Assembly (NCBI RefSeq): GCF_022376445.1
Contig: NW_025954979.1
Location: 124,001-188,000, forward strand
DNA: 64,000 nucleotides
Direction of reading: 5' to 3'
Source: Fomitopsis serialis
Taxonomy: Eukaryota > Basidiomycota > Agaricomycetes > Polyporales > Fomitopsidaceae
Numbering within the stretch: the stretch's first letter is position 1; each line of letters starts with the position of its first letter. Position numbers and translations under genes: made by a program. Positions 23,463-36,216 of this stretch are shown here, piece by piece. The notes under the pieces were generated by a model. The model made no database searches, was not told the origin of the DNA, and saw only the letters and a program-made list of their open reading frames with translations.

Positions 23463-24271
23463 TTACTCCGCGACGATCAGCCCACCCATCGCCCTCTGCA
23501 TATCCGCCATACCGTTGCCTACGACACGAGGGGGAAGGCTGGGGTGCCTCATGCCGAGCGCAGCGCCCAACATCCTCTTGCCGGGGTCGCCGATGCGCGG
23601 CGCCCCGTGGTCGGGCATCGCAGCAACCACCGCGGGGTCGTTTATGGTCGGGTCGACGGACGTGACATCGCTCCCGAGTGAGGACGAGATAAGCGCATTC
23701 AGAGTCGGGTGAGAGGGGAGATTTGGGAGTGTTGGCGAGGGCTCGCGGTCTCGAGGGGCGCCGTTCGCATTGTTCCCGGCACGCTGCGTGCTCACAGACA
23801 CGCCGCGGTTGTGCGAGACAGAGTTGCGGACGTTGTGGCCGCGTCCGTTGCCGCTGTGCTGGCGCGCATTGACATTCTTGATCACTTCCTGAGCGTCAGG
23901 GCCGTCATATGGCTTAACCACCGTCGTCTGCGTCGAGTTGGGGGAGTTGAAACCGGCGGGAGGGAATGCCAATGCATGGAGGTAAGCGCGTTTGGCTGTG
24001 CAATAGGGTTGCATGAGTTTCGGCCACGACGCCCATGGACCAGCCCCCCATGGAGAGGCGTGCGGCTCAGAGAGGACTTACCGACGTTGGCATCATTGAA
24101 AACGATTAAGAGACTCGTATCGTTAATCCACTTAATCTTGAATCCCCCGTTCACGTTCTCCCATTCAGCGAAAGCCGCCTGGATGTCCTTCGTCTTCAAC
24201 TCCTTTGGGAAGCCCGTGAGCGAGAGGATGCGCGTGACGCACGCCGAAAGCTGGGAGAGGGATGTGGCCAT
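23463..24271 (-). CDS. R3HCC1-type RRM-fold protein
   Basis: A 240-residue protein with an N-terminal RRM-like fold as found in R3H and coiled-coil containing proteins (R3HCC1/R3HCC1L), thought to bind RNA. Exons are 24082-24271 and 23463-23995 with an 86-nt intron; the coding length is an exact multiple of three. Residues about 14-60 read LSLTGFPKELKTKDIQAAF then WENVNGGFKIKWINDTSLLI and VFNDANVAKRAYLHALAF, matching the motif in which the protein must find a short beta strand ending in KIKWxxD(T/S). The rest is a low-complexity Asn/Pro/Ser-rich tail ending in a short hydrophobic stretch MRHPSLPPRVVGNGMADMQR. There is no R3H domain in the visible protein, so only the RRM-like part of the family architecture is kept. 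No frame break is present. Confidence 0.8.
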
Positions 24272-25021
24272 GACGACGCAGAACCGTTGGACGACGCGAT
24301 GTAGTCAAACGATGGGTGATGGGGCGAGTCGATGACACCTGACGCGAGTCGGACGGGGACGAGCAGGAGGGCTAGCTGCGAGAGTTAAGGAGCAGTCGTA
24401 ATATTAGCGGGCGGGAGACTTTGGAGGAGGAACGAATGAGGGGATGGTGTTGTACAGCAGAAGATAGCCACGAGACGGTGAGCGAAAGAGCCTGAGCAGC
24501 CCCTCCACCACTGCACCCAGCCATCACTCGCAGAAACAGTTCGCACGCCACTATCTCGACTATTTCGCAATAATAATCTTCACAGAAACCCCGGAAGATG
24601 CATGCCAACCCGCAGTCGGCCTCAACTATTATTCAGTAGAATGTAACATGTCGTCCTGTAGCGCAATGCTTGCGTATAGGTACCAGTGCGCTGCGTATGT
24701 AGACGGACCCGTGTCGCTCGCCCCGGATAATGTCGGAAAGCAGATTTCGGTTAGTAAAATGGTAAGTTTACAAGGAGCTTTAATTGCCCGTACGCCGGGT
24801 CGCGTCGAGCGCAGCGCTCGACCAGCAACGCGGATCCCGACGCGCCAGCAAGAGCAAAGGGATCGTTCTACGACATTCGTGAGTGCCATATGTATCCCTC
24901 AGTGAGAAGAGAAGCTCCAACGAGAATGTGACCAGTCGCGAAGCGCCTTTCAGAAATCACGGCCACTACTGTACCGCTCGACTCGGAGTAGTGCTCTTCC
25001 ACCCTGGCCACCCTCTTCACC
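24272..25021. other. Divergent promoter region, no gene recognised
   Basis: About 750 bp between the divergent R3HCC1-like and SIKE-type genes. It probably holds both promoters. Nothing coding was recognised. Confidence 0.5.
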
Positions 25022-26262
25022 ATGTATCACGACACCGACACGGACCTCGTCCGTGCATGGCAGCTGCTTCACGAACTGAGCGAGCAGAACGCACACAACT
25101 TCAAGCTTTCCAACACTCTCCGGACACAGGCCGGCACGCTGAAGGTACGTGCGCACCCCCGCGTCGCGGCACCTGCATTGTCATGCAGGCGAAGTGATCT
25201 AGGATGAAGCTGTCCACGTATCAAGCGGGGTCTCCCTCAGGCGGTTCAACGTCGATCTCTCGAAAGGTGAGTGACACGTATCGTATGCCACTGGACGTAA
25301 GCTGAGTCGCTGTGGCCGGCTGCAGAGGTCTTCGAGTCTGAATTGGAGCGGACGAACGCGCATATCGTTATTGAGAACCACTCGCTGCTGCATGAGAACC
25401 GGCAGCTCAGCGTGCTCCTAAAAGAGTATGAGCAGACCATGGAGACTATCATGTCCAAATTCCGAAGCCACGCCGTATGTGTGCCTGCCCTCTGATGGTG
25501 TCTGTCGTCTAATCCTTACGTCTATTAGATGGCCTCACAAAGGCATGAGCTCACACTCGCACAACATTACGAGAGTCTCATCATGGCGCGCGAAACGTCC
25601 CTCATGCAGGCGGATCTGTCCAACAACACCGCCGTCTCCGAATCCCTCACCCAGCTCGCACGAAACCTCCGCGCCCTCCTCCGGAGTCTCAACGGCGAAG
25701 ACCCAGAGTCATCCGACCAACCCAATGACCAGGAGCAAGGCTCATCATCAGAAAGTGCGCCCCACGAGGACGAACTCCTCGACAGCCTGCTCGGGCGGGA
25801 GGACTGGGCCCTCGAGCGCGAGGCAGAGATCGCGCGGCTAGGCCAAGAGAACGAGGAACTACGGAAGCTCCTCGGGATCGATCGCGCGGCGGCTGAAGCG
25901 AACGGCTGGCTCGCAGACGAGGCACGCGAACTCGCGGTGCTCGACAGGCGGCATTCTCCCTTCATGCTGCAGCGATCGGAGAGCCCAGGCGGGATGGGCT
26001 CCCACGTCCACAACCTGGCAGCTACGAGCCGATGCCACCCCTAGGCGGGGCGGGCGGTGGGAGCGTGCTGCTGTCTAGTAACGGCCAGGGTGGGTCGCAG
26101 TTCCAACAGCCGGGTACTATGCGGGGAACCTTCAATCGGCGACCTCCAATGTTCGGTCAACGGGGCAGGGGCGGTAGCCCGCAGATGTGGGACTCAGCGG
26201 GACCTTCGCCTGAGCGAGCAACACCTTGGTTCCTCAGACCTGATTCGGAGGCGGCTCGTTGA
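25022..26262 (+). CDS. SIKE/FGFR1OP2 family coiled-coil protein (STRIPAK subunit)
   Basis: The protein belongs to the SIKE1/FGFR1OP2 family, whose fungal member (SCI1 in Sordaria) is a subunit of the striatin-interacting phosphatase and kinase complex that controls cell fusion and fruiting. Exons are 25022-25144, 25203-25266, 25326-25474 and from 25529. The core is a coiled coil: [20 protein letters not shown], then [20 protein letters not shown] and [15 protein letters not shown], the last being the family hallmark. Exon 4 continues with [17 protein letters not shown] helix, an acidic Ser-rich loop and [17 protein letters not shown] heptads (residues about 245-275). The frame then breaks near 25,985-26,015: the first frame stops at 26,042, while the next frame continues [12 protein letters not shown] through a Gly-rich tail with [18 protein letters not shown] and ends at 26,262. 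The continuation is the likely true C-terminus. Confidence 0.8.
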
Positions 26263-26478
26263 CTCGCACGTATACCTACTTCGTTTGTCTTTCATACCGC
26301 CTATCGTGATATCCCGCCCTTGCGAATTCAGAGTTTGTGGGCAGCAGGCTCCTCAGCGCCATGCAGAACAAACACATATTCAGACCACGAGGGTATAATC
26401 TCATACAGAACATGGATATCTACAATGCATGCATGCTATACAACAATGCTGGGGGTTAATACGACGACATGATTAGCA

Positions 26479-29056
26479 TTAACCTAAGTGATAACTATAC
26501 GACAGCCGGTACGAAAAGGGGGGGGGGAGCGGTGGAAGTAATGTTGCAGTCCGCGCCTCCATGCAAGATCGAACTAAAGTCCATTCCATAGTATGTACGT
26601 CCCCACCCGACACTAACACACGATCGCGGTCACCTCCCACCCGAGACTGCTCCGCCGATGCCCTCCCAGCGATACCGACGAGCTTCTCCTTGCCCGCGCA
26701 CATGCGCCCCTCCTGCGGCCGGCCCTCCCATGTGAGCGCGCGCACAGCGCAGATGTTCTGCAGCGCCTGCAGGCGGAGCAGCACAGGGTTCGCCACGGGG
26801 CGCAGCCGCGGGTGACTCGGCGTGCCCGGCTGCGGCTGGGCGACACGGAACGGCGAGCGCGGGGGCTGCGTCGGCGGCGCGAAGACGCGTCCGTGACATG
26901 GCAGGCACCCCTCGGCACCGGGGAGGCGCAGCGCGAGCGGGATGAGCGTGCGCGTAGGCTGGGGCGTGCCAAACAGCTCTTCGTCGTCCACTGTTGCAGA
27001 GAGCAAGACAGTGACATCGAAGGCAAGCGCGCGGTAGCCCTCCGCACGCAGCTTGCCAGGCCGTCCGCAGGGCAGGGGTGCAGAGGCACGGCGCGTCCGC
27101 CAGGGTGATGGGGAAGCGAGCGGGAGCCCGAGCGGCCACGGGAGTCAGAGCGCGACCGAGAGAAGTCGGTGCCCATGCTGAATAACGTGGCCTTCACGTA
27201 CGCCCTTTGGAACTGTGCCGCCATGTCCATGAGCGTCGACACGGAACGACCTACTCGCTTCACCAGCCCATCTTCGACAGACTGCAGTTCCGGAATGGAA
27301 GCAAGCCGGCCTGAACCACGGGTACGGGCACGTCCGCGGCTAGGTAAGAATCCTCTGCGTCTGTATGGGAGCTGGCGGAGGCGGTGGCAGCCGGGCGTAA
27401 TGGGTCATCCGACGTCGGAATTGACACGAGAGGGCGGGGATAACACGAATGTCTTATCGACTCGGGTTCAGTGTGGAGGACAGAGGATAGCAGGATGGGC
27501 GATAGAGACTGAGAGGGCGACTTGAAGGAGAGCAGGGAGGAAGAAGGCGTCGTTAGAGCGGTCGACGCCGAGCTGCGGCTGCCGAAGGAGAACCAAGAAT
27601 TGGAACGGGTGATGGTGGACGCCGATGAGGAGATGGCCGACCCGCTGCTAGGAACGGACGATGAGGATCGCATGCCGAGCGAGCATGCGACACATCCACG
27701 CCCTGTGGCTTCAGCTTGCATGCTTGCTCGCTTCGACCTCGTGCCTTCTCGTGCCTTCCCCTTGGCAAGCGCGCGCTCATCCTCGCAGTCATTCGAATCG
27801 AACAAGCTGGCGAAGAGCTCTCGTTGTGATCGGCTCATACGAGCCTGCGATCGAAGGGTGGGGCCTTCGTCCGCCGGGAAGAGCGGTCCGTGCATGCTTG
27901 TTACCACTTCGGCGAACCGCACCGTGCGGCTGAGACTCTGCGCGAACTCGTGCTGGAGTCGTTGGAGGGTAAGAGAGTTATCGTCGGGAGGAGAGACACC
28001 CAGGGAAGTGGGAGGAGAATGGCGGGGGATGTTGGACGGCAGCAAGGAGTATCGCAGAGGGTCCTCTTCGGGAGAACGGGAGGGAGAGGGACGCGTGGAG
28101 GAGCGCTCGTGGGGCAGAGTGCTGTAGTCGAGTAATGGCCGCTGTGTCAGGGCGCTGAACCGCACCTGTCTCGTGTGGCGGAGTGTCTCGAGCTCACGCT
28201 CTCGCGCTTCCCTCTCACGCTCACGCTCGCGTTCCCTCGCCTCTCTCGACACCCGCCTCCTCCGCATCGCCTCCTCTTCCTTCCGCCTTGCCACCTTCGC
28301 GTTCTCCTCGTGCAGCCATGCAGCGTTGTCCTCCCATATGTGTTTGCATGCCAGTAGCCTCGCCTCCCGCTGCGCCCGCCTCCTCCTCTCTCGCTCCCGC
28401 ATCGCTTCCTCTCGACATCGGCGCGCCACCTTCTCGTCCAACTCGAGCTTGCCATACGGGACAAATGAGGTGGAGAAGTCCTCGTCCTTGACGGCGGCTA
28501 TGCGAGGGTCATCATCGCCGGTTACCTCGACGCCCTGCAGCTTGAGGTAAAGGACCTTCGCCAGGTGCATGTCGTCGAGGGCATATGCGACCTGCATCTG
28601 GTCCTTCAAGGAGCGAGGCGGAGAGGGTGGGCGATCAAAGTAGTCCACGGTTGCGGAAGGTGAGTAATAGGGTCTATAATGCGGGTCACTGTAGTCAGGT
28701 GGGGTTAGCGGGCCAAGTGGGGTAGGCTCGGGGGAGATGGACGCGACGGTGCTGGATGAGTTGGTGCGGGAAGGTGGGTAGTCCACGGGATCTGCAGGGG
28801 GATATAACGCGGAGGAGAACATGGGTGGCAGACGGGAGGAGGATGCCACCGGGTGTGCAGGAGTGGCCATGTTGTCTGGTGGTGAGGCGCGTCTGCGTGG
28901 CCTGTGTGGCAACGACGCGTCGTGGACGGAGAGATATAGAGACGGATCAATTGGAGGGTGGATCAAAGCTGCGGTTCGTGCTCGGGCCGCTTCTTCGTTT
29001 GCTTTGCGGGCCAACGCGATGGGTGAGACGTCCCTAGAGCGGCCGCGTCCGTCCAT
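26479..29056 (-). CDS. Unknown Arg/Glu-rich protein, probably conserved in Agaricomycetes
   Basis: I do not recognise a named domain. The preferred start is the ATG at 29,056 (MDGRGRSRDVSPIALARKAN); the frame is open to 29,230 and would add a hydrophobic stretch (VLSVLIIPLLIIPLVQLA), which could be a signal anchor if that upstream start is used. Notable parts are SLKDQMQVAYALDDMHLAKV with LYLKLQGVEVTGDDDPRIAA near 28,560, a very basic-acidic helix of repeated RE/ER pairs near 28,200-28,430, Ser-rich stretches, and a conserved-looking block VKRVGRSVSTLMDMAAQFQR near 27,240 that needs one frame shift. A further shift near 27,060 leads into KLRAEGYRALAFDVTVLLSA and LRPVANPVLLRLQALQNICA, ending at 26,479. 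The three frames abut without intron signals, so deletions in the sequence are more likely than real exons. Function unknown. Confidence 0.6.
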
Positions 29057-29500
29057 GGCAGGTGGGACGTTGTGCGACGAGGTCGCGAGCTGGACGAGAG
29101 GGATTATGAGCAAGGGGATTATCAAGACTGACAGAACGCGAGAAGGGCGGGTGACGAGTGGGAGAAGCTTATACCTCTTGGTTGAGCCGGTGTGAGAAAA
29201 GAGGCAGAACTGCAGTGCACTCGGGCCCACGCGACATTCATGTAAGATGAGAGTGCCTCGAGGCGGCGCTGTGCGGCCGGACGGGACTTGCTATCGGGTC
29301 TGGGGATGGCTGGGCGGCGGAGGATGGGCGAGGGGGGACAGGAGGAGGGAGAGACGCGTCGTCCGGATGGATGAGGGCAATATGTGTGGCGACGCCACTC
29401 GAGACTCGGCTGTCTCCTTATTTCGCGCCTTCCGTTGTGCGCGGCTATAATTCTAGTCCGCCAATTGGCCGATAAGTAGCGATTACCTAAATATGGCAGC
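29057..29500. other. Upstream region of the Arg/Glu-rich gene
   Basis: A 444-bp GC-rich stretch, likely the promoter and leader of the minus-strand gene. It is partly open in the same frame up to 29,230 (see that gene). Nothing else recognised. Confidence 0.4.
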
Positions 29501-29734
29501 ATGATCTCGGATGTACCCGCCACGCGGCGGGTCCCTCTCGTCCCTGCCTCCCCGCTCGCCTTTACCCCCACAGAACCCTCCCACCCGCCTTCGCTCCAGA
29601 GCGTGCCCCATCTGCTGACCACCGCGCTGCGATCCACGCTCGTCGCTTCCGTACCACCCGCCCGCGGCGTGTCGCCCCAGCCCACCATTACCTCCCTAGC
29701 CCTGCGTAGCGGCCGTAGCCAGGTCTCCTCGTAA
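29501..29734 (+). CDS. Possible small protein of 77 residues
   Basis: The open frame MISDVPATRRVPLVPASPLA continues to a TAA at 29,732-29,734. It has strong third-position GC bias (most codons end in C or G), which separates it from the surrounding spacer and resembles expressed genes in this window. It is Pro/Ser/Thr-rich with no predicted membrane segment. I do not recognise a family. It lies divergent to the Arg/Glu-rich gene, so it could also be an upstream exon of a gene I failed to assemble. Confidence 0.35.
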   Translation: MISDVPATRRVPLVPASPLAFTPTEPSHPPSLQSVPHLLTTALRSTLVASVPPARGVSPQPTITSLALRSGRSQVSS

Positions 29735-32700
29735 TATCCTCCTCGCGCGCTATACTCATTTGATCGAGTTCTGTCTCCGTCCGGCTTGTTTTCATGATGC
29801 TATGATACCATCATCAAGCCAGATATCGCCCCCAAGATACCGCCTCATGTCCGTCGAACCAACGCTAGTGCGATTCAGACTCGCAACAAGACCCGGGTCG
29901 AGCAGATTGCTCATCATCGTCTGTGTGCACCACTCCACTCGCCACCATCGCATTCAGGAATACGGGGGGCGCCGCCTTCACGATTAACTGTCCCGCTCTG
30001 ATGCTTGTCTTGCCACTCAGAGCCCGAGCGAACCTTCCCTGAGCGATCCTCCTCGTCCACATTTGTCGGCTTTCTCAGCAGCACAGGGTCCGGGTCCGAC
30101 GAGCTGTCCACCATCGTAATCTTTCCCTGGGTAGACCCATCCGTCAACGTTCACAGCGATTACCGCCGAACACCGAACACCTCGCATTACGCAGTCCGGT
30201 ATTGCCGCATATCCTTTCGTGGAACAAGCGTCTCGCGCTTCTATTACACCGGGAACCTTGTCCCTTCGTATCCCAGGCTCTCTGACGAATCCGGTTGCCT
30301 GGCGTTGCACGCCGTGAGCTGGCTGTTCTCCTTCCTGACGCGTAGACCATGTCGCCTGATCCGAGGAGCGCCCCCGGCGATCATGTTGGACGCTTCACTT
30401 GTCGCATTACCAAGGAGCCCAAGAATACACATTATCCGATATTCACTGGTGAGCAGCATTTCGGTCGTATCTCGGTTTGCATAACTCTCCAACTGCTCGG
30501 ACTCGCTGTCTTTCAGATGACAACTCGAGACTCGCGGAGGGCCGGAGTCTCATTACTGTTAGGGTTCAACATAGGATTCAGACATACACAGCATCCGGGC
30601 TGTCGACGCTTCACGACTCATATCTAATCTGTCCTGGACCTTTCGTGAGATCCGGGAGCAGAGTGAGCATATGCGGCATTAACCTTGTACCAACGTGCAG
30701 TGGCCGCGCCGGTGGCCTGAGCTTCCCGTTCATGACCACCGTACCGGGTTCTAGGCTAGGTGAACCACCAGCCATTCAGCGACCGCACCTTCTATCTTTG
30801 TGCATCTCTACGGTCGGTACACAAACACGTGTAGTGCGTGTATGCGGGACAATCTAGGTGTATTGTATGACACTACCTTGTCCCACTGCGCGCGCGTGAT
30901 TGTATTCAACAGCAGGTTCTAACCCCATCCGTGAGTGCGTCTTGTCCAGCGACTCGCCGTTCTCGAATTCGCGCTGATCAAGAGCCACCGGCATGAGGCT
31001 CCGTCCTGCGGCGATTCCACCAGGTACAGCGAGCTTGGCCAGCACGCTGCACTCTGCGACGCGCAGGCGTGCAAGGCGTATACCGCGAGGCAGACTAGCC
31101 CTGTCGCTCGGAGGCGTGTTGCCACAAACGGCACAAAGTGATGCAAGGTCGTCTCGGTTGATGGACCTGCGACTGTTATCGCGAGAAGTTCGTCATGGCG
31201 CCGCCGCCTAGATGCTGTGGTCTGCCATATAGATGATACAGTGGTGCTGTTGCTGTGAGGCGGACACAACGTTGTCATGATGTCAGTTCAAGTTCGTAGG
31301 TCAACGCCGCCCAGTTATCTATGCCACGCCTCACCGTCTGAACAGACATATCTCTGCTCGCAGAAGATTCAAGATCGCAGACTGACCCAAGCAACCAGAG
31401 AAGGCGAACTGGGTTGCCTTGCAACAATCTGGATATTGGTTTCGTATGTCTGCAGCTGCTGCGACAGTACATCGCTGATCCTGATTCAATACATAGATCA
31501 ACACCTTGAGACAGCGGTCATCGCTGCCAGTTCTCCCTCAGACCAGCCTCAGACAGATCATCTTTCCAAGGCGATGTCCGGACGGACGGACATGAGGCTT
31601 CCAACCTTGGGGTCCCGCACGGCGTGCGTCATCGTCCGAGCTGTTGCGCTTGTGGCCCGGGTATGACCCCGCCGATCAAGGATACTCCGTCCTGATGCGC
31701 CTTAACGGGGCTAGGACTTTGCTTGTGATGCAGATGATCGCCGCGTCCGAAGAGAGGGACGAGATGCAGGCCATGTTGTTAGGCACAATCGTCCTCGATC
31801 CTGATGCACGATGCACCCGTGCCATGCTGATTGGTCTAAGTACTTAGGACGACCGACAACTGCGAGATGCGATGGATCGGGATATCGTCAGAAAGCATGA
31901 AAGTCAAGTAGGCCTTTGATCTACATGCGTTCGGTGGTAGCAGAGGCTGAACGAAAGCCCCCAGCTAAAGCTCGACAGCGCATGCGTCATCTCAGGTGTG
32001 TTCTCCTTCGTCATCGATGTTCGCGGCGCTGACACGCGGGTCGTCAGCGCCTTCGACGACGCCTGAAGGCGTCCTCGTACATCATCGGTGAGTTTATCAG
32101 TATACAGTCTGACTTCTACCGAGGCATCCGTTCATCTACGCAGCGCTGGACTCCCGGACACGGTTCGGGCTGAAGCTGTGCCTCCGACATGTACCGCATG
32201 CAACAGCCCGTGTGTTGGAGCGGCGTAGACCTCGGACTGCGCCTTCATGACCGCCCGAGCCTATATTGCCCGCAGGTTCACATGCAAGGCGGAAGTCGAG
32301 TAATCTGAAGGTTAACTGACAGCGCAGGTGGAGACATGCTAACGGGCATTGGCCTTCCTAACCTTCCAACCTCCGGGCGGCGCGCGATGTTCCTCCCTTT
32401 TGGTAGTACTCTAACAAACACTGCTCTCATTGGCAGGCCGCGCTTATCGGCCTTGGGTCAGCCCATACGATGGACTCCACGTATCCCTTGTTTCGCGGTC
32501 TAGCTGCTGCGAGTGAAAAACCCCGGTCAAACTTCGCGTCGATGTCGCAGGCTGAGGCTCGTAATGATGACGTCTCAGCGATGTCTGGGATCCATTACGG
32601 CAAGACGATACCGCAGAATATACACGACCGCACGAAGCCTCCGACGTTCCCTGGCTGCTCCAATGAACCTAGTCTCCTTGTGGGCGACCGGTGAACGCTA

Positions 32701-34971
32701 ACCTTGATATCCACGAGGATACGAAACCCTCAGGCTGTGACCAGGTAAGTTTGGTCGGCGATACATCTTTGTTGGGAGCGCTGACCAAGCCAGCTGTTCT
32801 GGTGTTCGTCATCACAGTGCACACGACCAATATTTGAACCACGCTATGAAGATAAGGACAGAGAAGGTCTTCATTTCCGTTATCTCATCTATGAAACAAC
32901 CCGCTCTAGCCTCTTCGCTGGGATCATACTCGGCGGCCAGACGTGATCTCTACGACACAGACACAAGCCAGCCCCGCGCGAGACGACGGTCAATCGAATC
33001 CCGGTTGCTCTAGGAGGAATTTACGGCCGGAAAACTCTGCAGACATGCGTTTCCCCCTTCCACTGGCGAACCTGTGTCTCGAAGCACCGAGCCTACGCGT
33101 TTCCGCCGTCCTACATAGCTGAGTTACTGTTCTACGAAGTCAAATAGGACTGATACTATCGCGATCTGTCAGGTGACCCTTGCCCTTCAATCGAGCATGC
33201 ACACAAGCCGCTGGCATGGAACGATGCACGATCCATCGTAGACATCGATTGAATGGACGATCGAGAGGTATTCAGCGCGATGGAGTCCACTTCGAATTCC
33301 CTGTCAGAGTCCCATTCACTGCCCCTTCTTGCGCTTGTGTGCGGTCGCCTCGAGCTTCTCGCAACACACCCACAGCGCTTCGATGGGCTCTTCCTATACG
33401 ACCGTCTTCCCGCATCGACCTAGGCTGCGTCCTCGAGAACGCCCGGTTATCGTCGATGCCTCTGTCCCGGTCCTACGATCATGTTCCGAGTGTGGTCTGA
33501 CCTACCGATTTCAACTGCAGTGCGGTTCGCCGAAGTCTGGTAGACGCCGCGGATCATGGAGTCCTCGATCCTCCATCGAGAACTTGAAGACCTCTTTGCG
33601 GCCGCAGCATCACTGAACACCGACCCGGGGTCATCGCTCGGACGATGGACATTTGCATCCGTGTTGGGTAGATCACTCCCGGTTGAGCATGTTTAGGACA
33701 TCGCGCCCACGGAAACCTCCTCTCACCGGGTAGCGCCACACTAGCGACAAAGCCTTCGTCTCACTGTATTAGGCGAACCGCTGGGCTTACTCATTGCATA
33801 TTGTGGCGAGACGCGTTCTCTCACTTTTCCAATCTCGAGCGTTTGTAGGTGCGTGTTCAACTGCGTGCAGCTCCGGGTTTGATTGTGGTTGTCGTTTGAT
33901 CCGTCTTGCAGGATAGATAGATCGGACTGGGACGCCAGCGGTGGCGGCGTCGATGTACAGCTGTAGTTCGAATTCGCGCGATAGGTGCGGACGTACGGCG
34001 CAAACGACATTAGACCATCCGTGATGAATTTGGCGCGATGTCTGCCCTCCAGCGACGTCTACGCTGCGGTCAGTATTTACGCTCGATGTCATCGGGACCC
34101 AAATGACTACGCGCCAGCTTTCACCATGAACGTGCTCGCCAGTGGACCAGCACGCGTCGAAACGGAAACATCTGTTCACGGACTGGATGCGCGTCCACGT
34201 CTCTGCAACATGTCAAATGTACATGTTCCACACCGACGCCGGTGATTGCCACGGGTCGGAGACCTGCAACTCGGGTCCACACACATTTCCATTATTCCAT
34301 GTCTTGGAAGTGGAGCGAACCAACGATCGACGAGTACCATTCAGGACGATTTCGTGACTCCGTCCGGGTCGAGGGACGTTGAGACTAAGGACACCAATCA
34401 TCAACCGGTCCGATCTGAGTGAGTACCGGTGCCTTTGCGTCGGCAGCCTATCTGACCTTCGTTTACTGGAAAAGACCAGATGTTGACTATATCGCATAGC
34501 ATGCGCAGAGTCCGTTCGAAGGAAGTTTAAGGTGAACGGCACTAATCAATATAACGGCCTGAAATAGCATCTACAGCACTAGGGGGACGTTCCTGGGGCG
34601 GGCCGACTGCAATATTACCTTCGATTCCATATATCCGTTCGAGCCTGTTTATTCTGCCATGGTCCATAAGACGATTCCAGCCACCAGCTGCAGATCAGTT
34701 GTGTCGCGTACGTTAAGTCAGAAGCCGACGCTGACACTCAAGTTCGCAGTACTCTGTCCGCGAAGCCTGCGATGCTCACGCCTCTGAATAAGCTCTCCCA
34801 CTCTCGCTTCGCCGCCATGCTACTCACCTTCGACCTTCCATATGGACAGCCGCGTCTGACAAAGCGCAGACTAACCGCGAAGCTGTACGTGGTTCCTTCA
34901 GACTTCCGTTGTGATATTACCCGAACCAAGAATAAATTAATCGATTGTCCCAAAGCATCCGTGAACAGCGA
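29735..34971. other. Gene-poor block of 5.2 kb with scattered coding-like fragments
   Basis: No gene of a known family was found. Short plus-strand stretches look codon-like: about 30,165-30,310 (TEHRTPRITQSGIAAYPFVE in one frame), 30,500-30,640 (SDDNSRLAEGRSLITVRVQH), 31,640-31,850 (GYDPADQGYSVLMRLNGART) and 33,270-33,420 (LPLLALVCGRLELLATHPQR, then FDGLFLYDRLPAS). They could be exons of one or more unknown genes or old gene remnants; phases and splice sites did not chain into a model. No transposase or polymerase motif was seen. Confidence 0.35.
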
Positions 34972-36216
34972 TCAGCACGAAACCGTGGCCACGCCGCCTT
35001 TTAGGCAGATGCTCGCGGCGGAGTACATCCCGCGGCCGCCGTGGGTGTTCTCGCCGTTCAGGTCAGCGTGGAAGACCATGTTGACGTGCTGGTCTAGGTC
35101 AAGTACAACGCACAGAAGACGTTAGCGGACGTAAAGCGCGAGAAGATGGGGCAGACTGACTGAGGACGTTGATGACAGTCGCGCCGCCGGGCGCGGTGAG
35201 CCCGTCATCGCCGGTGACGAGGAAGGGCGCGTCGGGGGCCTGGACCTTGGTGTACGGGCCCGTTACGCTCTGCGAGACAGCATAGGAAATATCGTAGTAG
35301 GTCGACGAGTAGACGTTCGACGAGAAGAAGAGGTAGTACCATCTGCGTGGGGCGCTATAAGAATCATACTGCATATCCAAGAGCTGACACTCAGGCCGAG
35401 CACTCACCCATCCCAGTAGACTAGCGAAGGTGCCTCGACCAGTGGTCCGTCGGCTGCGCTGCGGTCAATGAGGGTGTACACGTCGCCCTCGACGGTGTAA
35501 CCGTTCGCGCCGACGTGTCGCAGGCGGATCGGGGTGTTGCTGCTGCCGATGGAGTTGCCATCCACTTTCCAGACGATGTACAAGCCACCGCCGGGCGCCT
35601 CGAAACCAGAAATGTCGATCACACCGCCCTCGTTGTCGTCGCAGAATAGGGGACCGCTGGGAGCAGTGAAGGGTCCAGTCGGCGAGGTCGCCGTGGCGGC
35701 TGCGACGCAGCGATGGGCAGCCTAATCTCGTAAAGCGCAAGAGTGCGCTGTCAGCGGAGAGCGTTTTCGAAGTACTATTGCAAAGCACGTACAGAGGTTG
35801 GTTTCACGCTGTAGTACATCACGTAGTTCCCAGCGGTAATCTCCCTGACGTCAGGAGCCCACAGACCGGCGTCGCTGGAATCGACCCAGTCACCAGCGTT
35901 GGGCAATGCATCGCCTACGACGCGCCGTGCCTCCGTTGAGGACGCGCAACATTAATTCGAGACAGCTGAAGCCTCACCGACGATGGCCAGGTGTTGAAGT
36001 CCGTGAAGTGGCCACCGGGATATTCTTGCCTCCGGAACTGGTTGAGTAGGCATACCATACGCCATCCGAGGTACGTATGAGGCCCGGATCAGGGAAATTA
36101 TGGTCGATGACAGGGCCAGCCACAGCCCGTTTGTCGAGCACTAGGGACAGAGCACCAGGTAGAGAGGTAACGAGCGCGCTGAGAAGGCTAGCGGTGAGCA
36201 GAGTCCCGGAGAGCAT
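34972..36216 (-). CDS. Secreted glycoside hydrolase family 43 (arabinanase/xylosidase-like)
   Basis: A secreted five-bladed beta-propeller glycosidase likely acting on arabinan or arabinoxylan side chains of plant cell walls. The ATG at 36,216 starts a signal peptide (MLSGTLLTASLLSALVTSLP) ending near residue 22. All three GH43 catalytic acids are visible: the base Asp in HNFPDPGLIR, the second Asp in GLWAPDVREI and the acid Glu in GPLVEAPSLVYWDG. Further signatures are DGVWYAYSTSSGGKNIPVAT, NYVMYYSVKPTS, WYYLFFSSNVYSSTYY, TGDDGLTAPGGATVIN and the C-terminal VNMVFHADLNGENTHGGRGM. About four introns of 50-75 nt interrupt it. One base seems missing near 36,010-36,030, between PVAT and TDFNTW, and the last splice junction near 35,100-35,165 is off by one. 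A TTATAA element on the minus strand at 36,324-36,329 lies about 110 bases upstream. Confidence 0.88.

Noticed and set aside
26516..26528. Run of G near the end of the Arg/Glu-rich gene
   Set aside because: A simple homopolymer; only useful as a warning for indel errors.
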